Assembly: GCA_019638525.1 (NCBI GenBank)
Contig: JAHBTO010000003.1
Coordinates: 1-64,000 of the forward strand
DNA length: 64,000 nucleotides
Direction: 5' to 3'
DNA from: Ferruginibacter sp.
GTDB lineage: Bacteria; Bacteroidota; Bacteroidia; Chitinophagales; Chitinophagaceae
Part shown: in pieces, positions 1 through 8,838 of the stretch
Layout of the letters: every line of letters starts with the position of its first letter
Position numbering within the stretch: the stretch's first letter is position 1
Position numbers and translations under genes: made by a program
The notes under the pieces: generated by a model
Databases searched by the model: none
What the model was told of the DNA's origin: nothing
The model's input: the letters and a program-made list of their open reading frames with translations, nothing else

Positions 1-357
1 TATACCTGCGCCTCTACAGAAGTAGAATTAATAACAACAGGCGCTAATGCATGTAAAATATATTGGCCTTTAGCAGGTGCATTTGCTCAACCTAGTATTT
101 TAGGTGGTGGCTTTAGCTATTTTGGCGCTCAGGAACCAGAGTATACAGTAAACCCAAGTACATTTGCTGTTACTGTACAAAATGCTTATGTAGGCGCTAC
201 AACTTTTTATACAATGTCTGCCGGGTATAATTCTCATTACGACCCACCATCAAAAACATTTTATGTAAAATATGGTTATAATAACCCGGGTGGTGTATTT
301 GATCCGGCCGCAACAAGGGAATGGACACAAACCCTTAAATATACCGGGCCAAGGTAA
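1..357 (+). CDS. C-terminal part of an unknown protein (5' end outside window)
   Basis: An open frame runs from base 1 to a TAA at 355-357 and gives 118 residues of a gene that begins before the window. The stretch is rich in Gly, Thr, Tyr and Phe, with alternating polar and aromatic residues, as in beta-rich exported proteins of Bacteroidota. It ends Lys-Tyr-Thr-Gly-Pro-Arg. I recognise no family and see no type IX secretion C-terminal domain. A strong terminator follows at 392-426, so this is the last gene of its transcript. That it is a surface or periplasmic protein is an inference from composition only. Confidence 0.6.
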   Translation, partial: YTCASTEVELITTGANACKIYWPLAGAFAQPSILGGGFSYFGAQEPEYTVNPSTFAVTVQNAYVGATTFYTMSAGYNSHYDPPSKTFYVKYGYNNPGGVFDPAATREWTQTLKYTGPR

Positions 358-391
358 AATTATAACTTAAGTAAAATAATATAATTATTTT

Positions 392-426
392 ACAAAGGGC
401 TTCACCATGTGAAGCCCTTTGTTTTT
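392..426 (+). terminator. Rho-independent terminator
   Basis: A perfect 14-bp stem (392-405 with 409-422) closes a 3-nt loop and runs into a T tract. It lies 34 bases after the stop of the partial gene and just upstream of the promoter of the next gene. Confidence 0.9.
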
Positions 427-432
427 AAATTT

Positions 433-440
433 TATATTTG
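433..440 (+). promoter_or_regulatory. -7 element of the DUF3467 gene
   Basis: TATATTTG matches the Bacteroidota primary-sigma -7 consensus TAnnTTTG. It lies 15 bases before the ATG at 456, so the leader would be very short. I see no good -33 TTTG at the usual distance because the preceding terminator occupies that space. Confidence 0.5.
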
Positions 441-455
441 TAAAAAAAATTGAAG

Positions 456-770
456 ATGAATAACAATACTGAACAACCAAACCAAATTAATATAGAAATT
501 TCTGAAGATGTTTCGGAAGGGCAATATGCCAACCTTGCCATTATTACACATAGCCATGCCGAATTTGTAATTGACTTTGTAAACGTAATGCCCGGTACCC
601 CCAAGAGCAAGGTTAAAAGCCGTATCATACTTACCCCATTTCATGCCAAGCGATTTATGAAAGCTATAGTTGAAAACATTAAGAAATTTGAAACAGCCAA
701 CGGTACTATACAGGATATAGATGCAGTTGAAATACCTTTTAATTTTGGCGGTCCTACAGCTCAGGCATAA
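456..770 (+). CDS. DUF3467 family protein
   Basis: A 104-residue protein. The frame can be read from a TTG at 450, but the ATG at 456 fits better with the -7 element at 433-440. It matches my memory of DUF3467: an acidic, Asn/Gln-rich N-terminus, then a segment with Gly-Gln-Tyr-Ala-Asn near residue 25, a His-containing strand (Thr-His-Ser-His), Asp-Phe-Val-Asn, Pro-Gly, a region Ile-Leu-Thr-Pro-x-His-Ala-Lys and a C-terminal phenylalanine/glycine-rich end. The family is small, cytosolic and widespread in Bacteroidota; its function is not established. It is a single-gene unit between a terminator and the convergent radC. Confidence 0.8.
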   Translation: MNNNTEQPNQINIEISEDVSEGQYANLAIITHSHAEFVIDFVNVMPGTPKSKVKSRIILTPFHAKRFMKAIVENIKKFETANGTIQDIDAVEIPFNFGGPTAQA

Positions 771-818
771 TCATTGTAAGGATATTTGTATTGAAACGAA
801 AAAGTAAAAACAGGTAGC

Positions 819-1520
819 TTAAATTAAACCATCATCAGCAAAGCTGTAAAAACCTTCTTCACTTACAATGATATGGTCTATCACTTTAATGTCTAAATAC
901 CTTGCAGCTTCGGCAATTTTCTTTGTTAGTTCTTCATCAGCCTTGCTTGGTCGCAAATTACCCGAAGGATGATTATGGCATAACACTAGCGAAGTAGCAT
1001 TATTATCCAGGGCTTTTTTAAGAATAATACGGGGGTCGGCTACCGTACCTGTAATTCCTCCTTTACTTACTATTTCAAAATGATTAATCTTATTGGCCTG
1101 GTTTAAGAACAAAACAGCAAAAACTTCATAAGTATAATCTTTTAATTGAGTTTGCAGGTATTTAGCTACATCCTTGCTTTCCTTTATTACTATTTTATCT
1201 AAATTGTCACCTGTATGCCTTCTTCTTCCTAATTCCAAGGCCGCAGCAATAATAATAGACTTTGCATCACCAATACCATTTATCTTCTTAAAATCATTTA
1301 GTGTTAACTTCCCCAGTTCATTAAGATTATCACGCCCAAGCTTTAATATTTCTTTTGCCAAATCAACAGCGCTTTTATTTTTACTTCCATTATTAATTAA
1401 AATAGCAAGTAATTCCGAATTACTTAATGCAGTAGCTCCTTTAGTGAGTAATTTCTCCCTGGGCCGGTCGTCTGTTGCCCAGGTTTTTATAGATGTGGAA
1501 GTCTTGTTGGTATTTTCCAT
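819..1520 (-). CDS. radC: RadC family (JAB/MPN domain) protein
   Basis: 233 residues, usual length for chromosomal RadC (UPF0758). The N-terminal part holds a helix-hairpin-helix-like segment around residues 78-100 (Asn-Gly-Ile-Gly-Asp-Ala-Lys). The C-terminal part is a JAB1/MPN metalloprotease-like domain with an intact JAMM motif: His182, His184, Ser192 and Asp195. RadC was once linked to DNA repair but its role remains unsettled; the metal site suggests hydrolase activity. It is divergent from prs, 78 bases away, and convergent with the DUF3467 gene. No accessory or plasmid context is visible. Confidence 0.92.
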   Translation of the reverse strand: MENTNKTSTSIKTWATDDRPREKLLTKGATALSNSELLAILINNGSKNKSAVDLAKEILKLGRDNLNELGKLTLNDFKKINGIGDAKSIIIAAALELGRRRHTGDNLDKIVIKESKDVAKYLQTQLKDYTYEVFAVLFLNQANKINHFEIVSKGGITGTVADPRIILKKALDNNATSLVLCHNHPSGNLRPSKADEELTKKIAEAARYLDIKVIDHIIVSEEGFYSFADDGLI

Positions 1521-1598
1521 AAAATGCCTGATAAATCATGTAAACTAAATGATAATTTCGCAGGATATTTATATTACCTACCTCAATATAATCTATAT

Positions 1599-2552
1599 AT
1601 GGAATCAAATGCAAAAATTTTTTCAGGTACCGGTTCGCAATACCTTGCCGAAAAAATTGCCAGGAAATTTGGAGAACCACTTGGCAAAGTAAACATCCAG
1701 CGTTTTAGCGATGGCGAAATTTATGTAGAGTTTAAAGAGAGTATCAGGGGTCGGTTTGTTTTTTTAATACAAAGCACTTATGCGCCTGCCGATAACCTGA
1801 TGGAATTATTATTGATGATTGATGCAGCTAAAAGAGCATCGGCCTATAAAGTGATTGCTGTAATACCTTACTATGGATTGGCAAGGCAGGACAGGAAAGA
1901 CAGGCCAAGGGTTGCCATTGGATCTAAACTGGTAGCAAACATGCTAACGGCTGCCGGTGCCGATAGGGTGATTACTATGGATTTACATGCACCACAAATA
2001 CAAGGTTATTTTGATATACCTGTTGATCATTTGGATTCTTCAGCAATATTCATTCCTTATATTGAAAATTTAAAATTACCCAACCTTATTTTTGCCGCAC
2101 CCGACGTAGGAAGTGCAAATCGCATCAGGGAGGTTGCTACATATTTTGAATGCGAAATGGTTATATGTGATAAACACAGGAAAAGGGCCAATGAAATAGC
2201 CAGCATGGTAGTAATAGGCGATGTTACTGACAGGGACGTTGTATTAATTGATGATATGTGCGATACAGGAGGAACTCTTGCTAAGAGTGCTGCTTTAATG
2301 AAAGATAACGGGGCCAGGAGCGTTAGGGCATTGTGTACCCATCCGGTACTAAGCGGCAATGCTTATAAAAATATTGAAAATAGTGTTTTAGAAGAATTGG
2401 TGGTGTGCGATACGATTCCATTGCGAGGCGAATGCAGCAAGATAAAAGTGCTATCAACCGACGAATTGTTTGCAGTTACTATACGTAATGCTTTTGAAAA
2501 TAAGAGTATTAATAGTCTTTTTTTAAGAAGTCGAATGGCCAATAAAAAATAA
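1599..2552 (+). CDS. prs: Ribose-phosphate pyrophosphokinase (PRPP synthetase)
   Basis: 317 residues from the ATG at 1599; the frame is open upstream to 1524, but that extension overlaps the radC start region and lacks family similarity. The enzyme makes PRPP from ribose 5-phosphate and ATP for nucleotide, His and Trp synthesis. Visible features are the flexible loop with Tyr-Tyr-Gly-x-Ala-Arg-Gln-Asp (91-98), Asp-Leu-His (128-130), and the PRPP-binding signature VVLIDDMCDTGGT at 214-226. Length is standard for class I. rplY follows 115 bases downstream with its own promoter; the prs-rplY (ctc) order is common in Bacteroidota. Confidence 0.96.
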   Translation: MESNAKIFSGTGSQYLAEKIARKFGEPLGKVNIQRFSDGEIYVEFKESIRGRFVFLIQSTYAPADNLMELLLMIDAAKRASAYKVIAVIPYYGLARQDRKDRPRVAIGSKLVANMLTAAGADRVITMDLHAPQIQGYFDIPVDHLDSSAIFIPYIENLKLPNLIFAAPDVGSANRIREVATYFECEMVICDKHRKRANEIASMVVIGDVTDRDVVLIDDMCDTGGTLAKSAALMKDNGARSVRALCTHPVLSGNAYKNIENSVLEELVVCDTIPLRGECSKIKVLSTDELFAVTIRNAFENKSINSLFLRSRMANKK

Positions 2553-2611
2553 TACAAATAGCTGCTTTATGGACATAAGTATAAGTAAAAATTATACATT
2601 AAACATTTTAC

Positions 2612-2644
2612 TTTATAAAATTATCCATTAATTCCCTACCTTTG
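2612..2644 (+). promoter_or_regulatory. Promoter of rplY
   Basis: The -7 element TACCTTTG lies at 2637-2644 and a TTTA at 2612-2615 sits 21 bases upstream, one base off the -33 consensus TTTG. The ATG follows 23 bases after the -7 element. Confidence 0.65.
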
Positions 2645-2667
2645 CGCCTCATAAAAAATTATAAACA

Positions 2668-3300
2668 ATGAAATCAATTACAATCGAAGGACAACTGAGG
2701 ACCGAAAGCGGAAAAAAAGCCACCCGCCAACTTCGCTCTCAGAAAATGGTGCCCGGTGTAATTTATGGTGGTTCTTCAGAGATTAATTTCTCAGCTCCTG
2801 CAACTGCTTTTAAAGACATCGTTTACACATCAGAATTTATTTTGGCAAATATTGCCATCGAAGGAAAAACATATCGCTGTATTTTAAAAGACCTACAGTT
2901 TCATAAAGTTACCGATCAGTTACAACATGTAGATTTTTTGGAACTTGTTGAAGATAAAAAAGTGATTGCAACTTTACCATTGCATTACACAGGTACACCG
3001 GCAGGTGTTAAAGCAGGTGGTAAACTGGTTACTAAAATGAAGACTATTAAAGTAAAAACTTTACCAAAATACCTAAAAGAACATATTGAGGTGAATATTG
3101 AAAACCTTGAACTAAATGAAAATATAAGGGTTCAGGATATTAAAGCAGATAATATGGAAATTTTAAATTCTCCACGTATTCCTATTGCTTCTGTTACCAT
3201 GACAAGGCAATTGAAACAGGAAGAATCTGCTGCACCCAAAGCTGCCGATGCTACAGCTGCTGCTGCCCCGGCCCCTGCTGCAGGTGAAACAAAAAAATAA
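2668..3300 (+). CDS. rplY: 50S ribosomal protein L25 / general stress protein Ctc
   Basis: 210 residues, the long (Ctc/TL5-type) form of L25, which binds 5S rRNA in the large subunit. The N-terminal L25 beta-barrel covers about residues 1-92, with Glu-Ser-Gly-Lys-Lys-Ala-x-Arg-x-Leu-Arg and the Val-Pro-Gly-Val-Ile-Tyr-Gly motif. The C-terminal TL5 domain covers about 98-180. The last 25 residues are an Ala/Pro-rich tail with many alanines, ending in two lysines, as often seen in Bacteroidota. It has its own promoter and terminator. Confidence 0.95.
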   Translation: MKSITIEGQLRTESGKKATRQLRSQKMVPGVIYGGSSEINFSAPATAFKDIVYTSEFILANIAIEGKTYRCILKDLQFHKVTDQLQHVDFLELVEDKKVIATLPLHYTGTPAGVKAGGKLVTKMKTIKVKTLPKYLKEHIEVNIENLELNENIRVQDIKADNMEILNSPRIPIASVTMTRQLKQEESAAPKAADATAAAAPAPAAGETKK

Positions 3301-3323
3301 TATTAAGGAAAACTTAATTTTAA

Positions 3324-3351
3324 GCCTCTCCAAATACCGGGAGGCTTTTTT
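3324..3351 (+). terminator. Rho-independent terminator after rplY
   Basis: A 7-bp stem (3324-3330 with 3339-3345, one G-T wobble) is followed by a run of six T. It separates rplY from the yidC promoter. Confidence 0.85.
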
Positions 3352-3383
3352 GTAACAGGCAACCTGTTGCGTTAAACTTTAAT

Positions 3384-3391
3384 TACCTTTG
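3384..3391 (+). promoter_or_regulatory. -7 element of yidC
   Basis: TACCTTTG matches TAnnTTTG and lies 20 bases before the first ATG of yidC. No clear -33 TTTG is present at 19-21 bases. Confidence 0.55.
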
Positions 3392-3411
3392 CCACCTTAA
3401 AATTGTATATA

Positions 3412-5256
3412 ATGGGAATGGATAAAAACACGGTTATTGGTTTTATTTTGATAGGAATACTACTGATTGGTATGTTTATCATTAACAGCCGAAGTAACCA
3501 GGCATTTTTAACCGAGAAAAAAAGAATTGAGGATTCTATTGCAGCCACAAAACCAAAAGTAGATTCTTTAACTGCACTTAAGGATTCGTTAGTTACTGAT
3601 TCAATAAAAAAAATTCAATCTCAATTACCAACTTCATTTATAAGCGATACATCAAAAAAAGAACTTTTTGATACCCTTGAAAATAATTTAATAAAAGTAG
3701 TTTTTACTAATAAAGGTGGCCAACCCAAAACAGTACAGCTTAAAAATTTTAAAACTTTTGATGGGCAACCGATATACTCAGTTAATGGTAATTTTAATAA
3801 ACTGTCTTATACAATTAATGCAGGGCATAATACTACTATACAAACAGGCGATGTTGGTTTTTTACCCGGAAAATTAATTACCAATCCTGATAAGTCTCAA
3901 ACTTTAGCCTTTGTTTTAAAAGATTCTTCGGGTAAAGAAATAATTCATCAATACACTCTTAAGTCAGATAGTTATGTTGTTGATTTTAATATAGTATTAA
4001 AAGGCGCCGATAAACTAGTTACAAATAATACTATTAACCTGTTATGGCAAACAGAAACCCCCGAAGCAGAAAAGGATATAAAATATGAACGGCAGCAAAC
4101 CCATATTTGTTACTTAAAAGACGGTAGTTATGATTTTGAATACCTGGGCAATGGTAGTGATAAAGAGTTTAATAAACCGGTTGACTGGTTGGCTGTAAAA
4201 CAACAATTCTTTATTGCCGCATTAACTGCAAAAAATAAGTTTCAACATGCATTTGTTAAATGGGTGGTTCCGCATGATACGGTACAACATATTATAGCAC
4301 AAACTACCGCTAACTGTAGTATTGCATTACAGGGTGGTGCAAACGCTGATATTCCTTTGCAACTTTATTATGGCCCAAGCGATTACAATGTACTTAGTAA
4401 GTTGGATAATAAAATGGAAAACATTGTTCCTTATGGTAGTGGTGTTTTTGCTTTTGTAAAATATATTAACCGCCATTTTTTATTGCCGGCATTTGATTTT
4501 TTAAGAAAAAATATTGCCAGCATGGGAATGGTTGTGTTTTTATTAACACTTTTAATACGCCTGATAACTTCACCTATACTTTATAAAAGTTACCTAAGTG
4601 GCGCCAAAATGAAAGCCTTAAAACCGGAAATAGACAGGCTAAAAGAAAAGTTTGGAGACGATAAACAGGCGTTTAGCATGGAACAAATGAAGTTGTGGAA
4701 ATCGGCAGGTGTAAACCCGTTGGGTGGGTGTTTACCGGCTCTGCTGCAAATACCGATATTTATGTCGTTGTATTATTTCTTCCAGTCAAACATTTCACTG
4801 CGTGGGCAAAGTTTTCTTTGGGCTAAAGACCTGGCAGCATATGACTCAATTGCACAATTGCCCTTCTCAATCCCTTTTTACGGCGATCATGTAAGTTTAT
4901 TTACAATTACAGCAACTCTTACAAGTTTAATCATTTCCATTTACAGTATGAGTACCATGCAGGATAACAGTAATCCTGTAATGAAGTACATGCCATATAT
5001 TTTCCCGGTTTTGTTGCTTGGGGTGTTTAATAACCTTCCTTCGGCTTTAACCTGGTATTATACTGTTTCTAATACTATTACACTAATCCTGCAAATAGTA
5101 ATTCAGAAGTATATCATCAACCACGAAAAAATACTGGCGCAAATTGCAGAAAACCGGAAAAAACCCGTTAAACAAAGTAAGTTCCAGGAGCGGTTACAGG
5201 CAATGCAGGAGAGTAATAAAAAACTGCAGGAATTAAAGAAGAAAAATAATAAATAG
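3412..5256 (+). CDS. yidC: Membrane protein insertase YidC
   Basis: About 614 residues. It inserts and folds inner-membrane proteins, alone or with SecYEG. The N-terminal transmembrane segment (about residues 7-23) is followed by a large periplasmic beta-supersandwich domain (about 75-340), then the conserved OxaI/YidC core of five membrane segments (about 365-590), including the Pro-Ile-Phe-Met-Ser-Leu-Tyr segment and the Ser/Asn-rich hairpin before the last helices. The tail is basic (many Lys). Starts at 3412 and 3418 (Met-Asp-Lys-Asn, usual in homologues) are both possible; a TTG at 3403 is less likely because it is only 12 bases after the -7 element. Confidence 0.95.
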   Translation: MGMDKNTVIGFILIGILLIGMFIINSRSNQAFLTEKKRIEDSIAATKPKVDSLTALKDSLVTDSIKKIQSQLPTSFISDTSKKELFDTLENNLIKVVFTNKGGQPKTVQLKNFKTFDGQPIYSVNGNFNKLSYTINAGHNTTIQTGDVGFLPGKLITNPDKSQTLAFVLKDSSGKEIIHQYTLKSDSYVVDFNIVLKGADKLVTNNTINLLWQTETPEAEKDIKYERQQTHICYLKDGSYDFEYLGNGSDKEFNKPVDWLAVKQQFFIAALTAKNKFQHAFVKWVVPHDTVQHIIAQTTANCSIALQGGANADIPLQLYYGPSDYNVLSKLDNKMENIVPYGSGVFAFVKYINRHFLLPAFDFLRKNIASMGMVVFLLTLLIRLITSPILYKSYLSGAKMKALKPEIDRLKEKFGDDKQAFSMEQMKLWKSAGVNPLGGCLPALLQIPIFMSLYYFFQSNISLRGQSFLWAKDLAAYDSIAQLPFSIPFYGDHVSLFTITATLTSLIISIYSMSTMQDNSNPVMKYMPYIFPVLLLGVFNNLPSALTWYYTVSNTITLILQIVIQKYIINHEKILAQIAENRKKPVKQSKFQERLQAMQESNKKLQELKKKNNK

Positions 5257-5280
5257 AAGCCTTAATGTTAAAGGTTTCTT

Positions 5281-5320
5281 AACCTGTATGTTGTTTTATA
5301 GCATACAGGTTTTTATTTTT
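5281..5320 (+). terminator. Rho-independent terminator after yidC
   Basis: A perfect 10-bp stem (5281-5290 with 5302-5311) closes an 11-nt loop and leads into a T-rich tract. Confidence 0.85.
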
Positions 5321-5377
5321 ACGCAATTAGTAATCTTGGCACGGGATTTTATTAACTTTAAACATTAACATGGTAAA

Positions 5378-6031
5378 ATGAAAAGAATATTATTTATACC
5401 AACATTGATACTCACATTTTTTATAAGCAATACTGTAATTGCTCAAAGAACAATTGCAGAAGCAACACTTACATATAATACTGTTATTTATACCGGTAAT
5501 AATTCTCAAATTAATGACGCTTCAACCATTGTTTATTTAAAAGGTAAAAATACCCGTACCGATATGGTTAGCCCCTTAGGTAAAGAGATAACCATTTTCA
5601 ATTCAAAACAGGATAATGCTGTAATATTAAAAGAATTTAGTGGCCAGAAGCTGATGATAACTTTAAACAAAGAAAACTGGAAAGCAAAAAATAAAATGTA
5701 CAGTGATATCAGGTTTGAACTTACAGGCGAATCGAAAAAGATAGAAGGATATAATACCCAAAAAGCTATTGCAAAAATGGCCAATGGAAGAACTTTTGAA
5801 GTATATTATGCACCTGACATAATACCGGCTAATAAAGATTACGATGCTACTTTTAGCAACCTGCCCGGGCTTGCCATACAATATGAGATTGAATCGGGCA
5901 AAATGAAATTTAAATACACATTGGCTAAAATCAGTTACGATCCTGTTCCTGTTTCTATGTTCGATTTTCCAACATCAGGATACAGAGTTATGACTTATGA
6001 AGAAAACCAAAAACTAAAAAGAGGAAATTGA
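5378..6031 (+). CDS. Secreted GLPGLI/DUF4412-like protein
   Basis: 217 residues with a clear signal peptide (about 1-22, ending Val-Ile-Ala-Gln). The mature part is all-beta in character. Near residue 160 it has Asn-Leu-Pro-Gly-Leu followed by a beta strand, which resembles the hallmark of the GLPGLI family of Bacteroidota; the overall pattern (a strand Ala-Thr-Leu-Thr-Tyr, then a metal-free lipocalin-like core) also fits DUF4412. The function of these families is unknown; a periplasmic or outer-membrane-associated location is inferred from the signal peptide. Single gene after the yidC terminator. Confidence 0.6.
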   Translation: MKRILFIPTLILTFFISNTVIAQRTIAEATLTYNTVIYTGNNSQINDASTIVYLKGKNTRTDMVSPLGKEITIFNSKQDNAVILKEFSGQKLMITLNKENWKAKNKMYSDIRFELTGESKKIEGYNTQKAIAKMANGRTFEVYYAPDIIPANKDYDATFSNLPGLAIQYEIESGKMKFKYTLAKISYDPVPVSMFDFPTSGYRVMTYEENQKLKRGN

Positions 6032-6075
6032 AATAAATAAGAGTGATTGATACTCAACTAAAGCAGTAAAGTACT

Positions 6076-6426
6076 TTAGTGTGTTTTAATAATTAATTTC
6101 ATTCCGCTATAGCCCTGGGCCATATCCGGAGTTACAATTATTTGCTTGTGAGGTATAATATAAACTGTATTACCCTTTTGATATGTAAGCAGGGTATTAT
6201 TTATTAATGCCTTGCCATCTACCTTACTATCTACCAACAAACTGCCGGTATATTTTAAACCTGTTTTTAAATTAAGGGAAATTGAGTTTCGTAAAGAATT
6301 TGTTGTTTTAATATTTAAATCAACCTTTACCTTGCTTTTTTTACCAATGCCTTTATCAGCCCATGCACTGAAAGCAATGCCAGCAAGCATTACAATTAAC
6401 AGTATCATTTTGGATGTTTTCATCAT
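6076..6426 (-). CDS. Small secreted protein of unknown function
   Basis: 116 residues beginning with two Met codons; a signal peptide of about 24 residues ends Ala-Trp-Ala before Asp. The mature chain is basic and beta-like (repeated Leu-Asn/Ser-Leu-x-Leu and Lys-Val patterns), ending Leu-Ile-Ile-Lys-Thr-His. I recognise no family. It has a good -7 element (TATATTTG, 6447-6454) just upstream and is convergent with the GLPGLI-like gene. Being expressed from its own promoter and having a standard signal peptide supports a real gene. Confidence 0.65.
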   Translation of the reverse strand: MMKTSKMILLIVMLAGIAFSAWADKGIGKKSKVKVDLNIKTTNSLRNSISLNLKTGLKYTGSLLVDSKVDGKALINNTLLTYQKGNTVYIIPHKQIIVTPDMAQGYSGMKLIIKTH

Positions 6427-6446
6427 TGGTATAATCTTATTTGCTA

Positions 6447-6454
6447 CAAATATA
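6447..6454 (-). promoter_or_regulatory. -7 element of the small secreted protein
   Basis: Read on the minus strand this is TATATTTG, a perfect TAnnTTTG, 20 bases before the first start codon at 6426. Confidence 0.6.
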
Positions 6455-6585
6455 TTGCTTTTATTTTGTTAAATCATTACCATTCATCAAATCTTTTTAC
6501 ATTGTTTTAACGCTAATCTGGAAAAAAAGTTACAAATAATTGATAATTTCTATAAAACTTCTTAATTTACAATAACCTATAGCCC

Positions 6586-8007
6586 ATGAGTAAATATCCT
6601 TACCGCCAAGACCGTGAAGAATTAAAGGCTTTGTTACAACAGTTTAACAACCTAAAAACGGGTAAACCTAATTCATTTATTGAAGAAGATTCATTTGAAC
6701 TTATTATTGATTATTATGATGAAGAAGACCAGTTAAATTTAGCCCTGGAAGCCGCCGAATACGGTATTGTTCAGTATCCATATTCTTCCATGTTACTAAT
6801 TAAAAAAGCTGATATCTTACTTTCTTTAAAACAATATAAGGAAGCCTTACGTATTTTAGACGAAGCGGAATTACTTGATAATAAAGACACCAACCTGTAC
6901 ATATTAAAAACAGATGCATATTTAGCCTTGGATATGCAACAGAAAGCTGCGGAAATACTGGAAGCTGCTATTGACGATTTTGATGGAGAAGAAAAACTTG
7001 ACCTTCTGTTTGAACTTAGTGATGTATATGATGATTATGAAAATTTTGACAAGGTTTTTGACTGTCTTAAAATGATTCTGGAACTGGAACCCAATAATGA
7101 AGAAGCGCTGTATAAGATTTGTTTTTGGACCGATTTTACCGGCCGAAATGAAGAAGGAATAAGACTGCACCAGAAAATTATTGAAGACTACCCCTATAAT
7201 GAACTTGCCTGGTTTAACCTGGCTGCTGCATACCAGGGATTAAAACTTTACGAAAAATCTATCGATGCTTATCAATATGCAATTGCTATTGATGAAAAAT
7301 TTGATTATGCTTACCGTAATATGGGGGATGCATATATACGATTAAGGCGTTATAAAGAAGCTGCAGAAGTTTTAGAAAAAGTGCTAGAACTGGCCAGGCC
7401 CGAAGATGTAATATATGAAGCTATAGGGCATTGTTATGATAAGATGAAAAATTATGCCTTAGCCAGGTTCAATTATAAAAAAGCATCGCATCTAAATACC
7501 GACGATAGCCATTTAAATTATAAGATAGCCTGTACTTATATGAATGAAGCCAATTGGGAAATGGCTATAAAGAAATTAGAAATTGCCTTGCAGGTACATC
7601 GCTTACAACCTGAATATAATCTTGCTATGGGCCAATGTTATATGCAATTAGGCAAATTAGAGGATGCCATTTCATGCTTTGGTAATGTGGTAAGGGTAAG
7701 GCCCAAAAACATTACAGGGTGGACAGAATTATTAAAATGCCTGTATGCAGCGGATATGCTGGAAGAAGCAAATGAATATGCCAGCTTTGCATTTGAACAA
7801 ACAGATGGTAAACCAATTTTTCTTTTTTACAAAAGCGCAATCTTGTATGCTTTGGGTAAATCTAAAGAAGCACTATTGAATTTAGAAACTGGTATGAACC
7901 GAAATCCCAAACTGGTAAAAAAATTTATTGAAATTAATCCGGCATTATTACAAATACAACAGGTAGTTGATGTGATTGCCAGGTTTAAAAAACGAAAATC
8001 TCTATAA
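6586..8007 (+). CDS. Tetratricopeptide repeat protein
   Basis: 473 residues, cytosolic, with no signal peptide. About ten TPR units occupy residues 45-440, recognisable by the repeated small/aromatic pattern (for example Trp-Phe-Asn-Leu-Ala-Ala-Ala-Tyr, Ala-Tyr-Arg-Asn-Met-Gly-Asp-Ala-Tyr, Ala-Met-Gly-Gln-Cys-Tyr). The N-terminal 40 residues and the basic C-terminus are not TPR. A closely similar acidic TPR protein is common in Bacteroidota, but I know no assigned role; it is probably a protein-interaction scaffold. It precedes the ComA-like/aroE pair in the same direction, 60 bases away, but that pair has its own -7 element. Confidence 0.85.
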   Translation: MSKYPYRQDREELKALLQQFNNLKTGKPNSFIEEDSFELIIDYYDEEDQLNLALEAAEYGIVQYPYSSMLLIKKADILLSLKQYKEALRILDEAELLDNKDTNLYILKTDAYLALDMQQKAAEILEAAIDDFDGEEKLDLLFELSDVYDDYENFDKVFDCLKMILELEPNNEEALYKICFWTDFTGRNEEGIRLHQKIIEDYPYNELAWFNLAAAYQGLKLYEKSIDAYQYAIAIDEKFDYAYRNMGDAYIRLRRYKEAAEVLEKVLELARPEDVIYEAIGHCYDKMKNYALARFNYKKASHLNTDDSHLNYKIACTYMNEANWEMAIKKLEIALQVHRLQPEYNLAMGQCYMQLGKLEDAISCFGNVVRVRPKNITGWTELLKCLYAADMLEEANEYASFAFEQTDGKPIFLFYKSAILYALGKSKEALLNLETGMNRNPKLVKKFIEINPALLQIQQVVDVIARFKKRKSL

Positions 8008-8040
8008 TAGTAATTACAATTTATTTTGCTAAGCTTAAGT

Positions 8041-8048
8041 TATCTTTG
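8041..8048 (+). promoter_or_regulatory. -7 element of the comA-like/aroE pair
   Basis: TATCTTTG matches TAnnTTTG and lies 19 bases before the ATG at 8068. No -33 element is clear. Confidence 0.55.
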
Positions 8049-8067
8049 ACAGCCAAAAATTACACGG

Positions 8068-8838
8068 ATGAACTTTAATCTTTCTCAAATACCGGATAGG
8101 AATGTAAAGCCAAGAAACGCTGGCATAACCATGGTTATGGATAAAGGGCTTAGTGTAGAGGAAGCCCGTAATTTTATGCATGCAACACATCCGCATGTAG
8201 ATGTGGTTAAACTGGGGTTTGGAACATCATTTGTAACGCCTAACTTAAAAGAAAAACTGGAAGTTTACCGCTCATTTAATATGCCTATCTATCTTGGAGG
8301 CACTTTGTTTGAAGCATTTTTAATAAGAAACCAATTTGATGATTATATAAATGTTTGCAAGGAATTTGGGGTTAGCTATATGGAAGTAAGCGATGGCTCT
8401 ATCAATATACCCCATGCCGAAAAATGTGGGTATATTGAAAAACTGGCAAAGCATGGAGTGGTATTAAGCGAAGTGGGTAGTAAAGATGCCACACACATTA
8501 TACCACCGTATAAATGGATTGAATTAATGCGAAATGAGTTGGAAGCCGGATCAACTTATGTAATTGCCGAAGCAAGGGAAGCCGGTAATGTAGGTATTTA
8601 CAGAGGCACCGGCGAGGTTAGGGAAGGCCTTGTTCAGGAAATATTAACACAGATACCGGAAGAGAAAATTATTTGGGAAGCACCTCAAAAAGCACAACAA
8701 CTTTACTTTTTACAGCTTATTGGTTGTAATGTAAACCTGGGTAATATAGCACCAAACGAAGTAATTCCACTGGAAGCCATGCGTATTGGTTTACGGGGCG
8801 ATACTTTTCATTTGTATTTGAATAAAGAAACGGTATAA
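8068..8838 (+). CDS. Phosphosulfolactate synthase (ComA) family protein
   Basis: 256 residues, a TIM-barrel protein of the ComA family. In methanogens ComA adds sulfite to phosphoenolpyruvate to make (R)-phosphosulfolactate, the first step to coenzyme M. Nearly every conserved block is visible: Met-Asp-Lys-Gly (24-27), Lys-Leu-Gly-Phe-Gly-Thr-Ser, Gly-Gly-Thr-Leu-Phe-Glu, Glu-Val-Ser-Asp-Gly-Ser, Glu-Val-Gly-Ser-Lys, Glu-Ala-Pro-Gln-Lys-x-Gln-Gln, and the C-terminal Gly-Leu-Arg-Gly-Asp-Thr-Phe. Its stop overlaps the aroE start by one base (TAATG), so the two are translationally coupled. Coenzyme M is not expected here; the actual product could be a sulfonate or another adduct of phosphoenolpyruvate. 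Confidence 0.88.
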   Translation: MNFNLSQIPDRNVKPRNAGITMVMDKGLSVEEARNFMHATHPHVDVVKLGFGTSFVTPNLKEKLEVYRSFNMPIYLGGTLFEAFLIRNQFDDYINVCKEFGVSYMEVSDGSINIPHAEKCGYIEKLAKHGVVLSEVGSKDATHIIPPYKWIELMRNELEAGSTYVIAEAREAGNVGIYRGTGEVREGLVQEILTQIPEEKIIWEAPQKAQQLYFLQLIGCNVNLGNIAPNEVIPLEAMRIGLRGDTFHLYLNKETV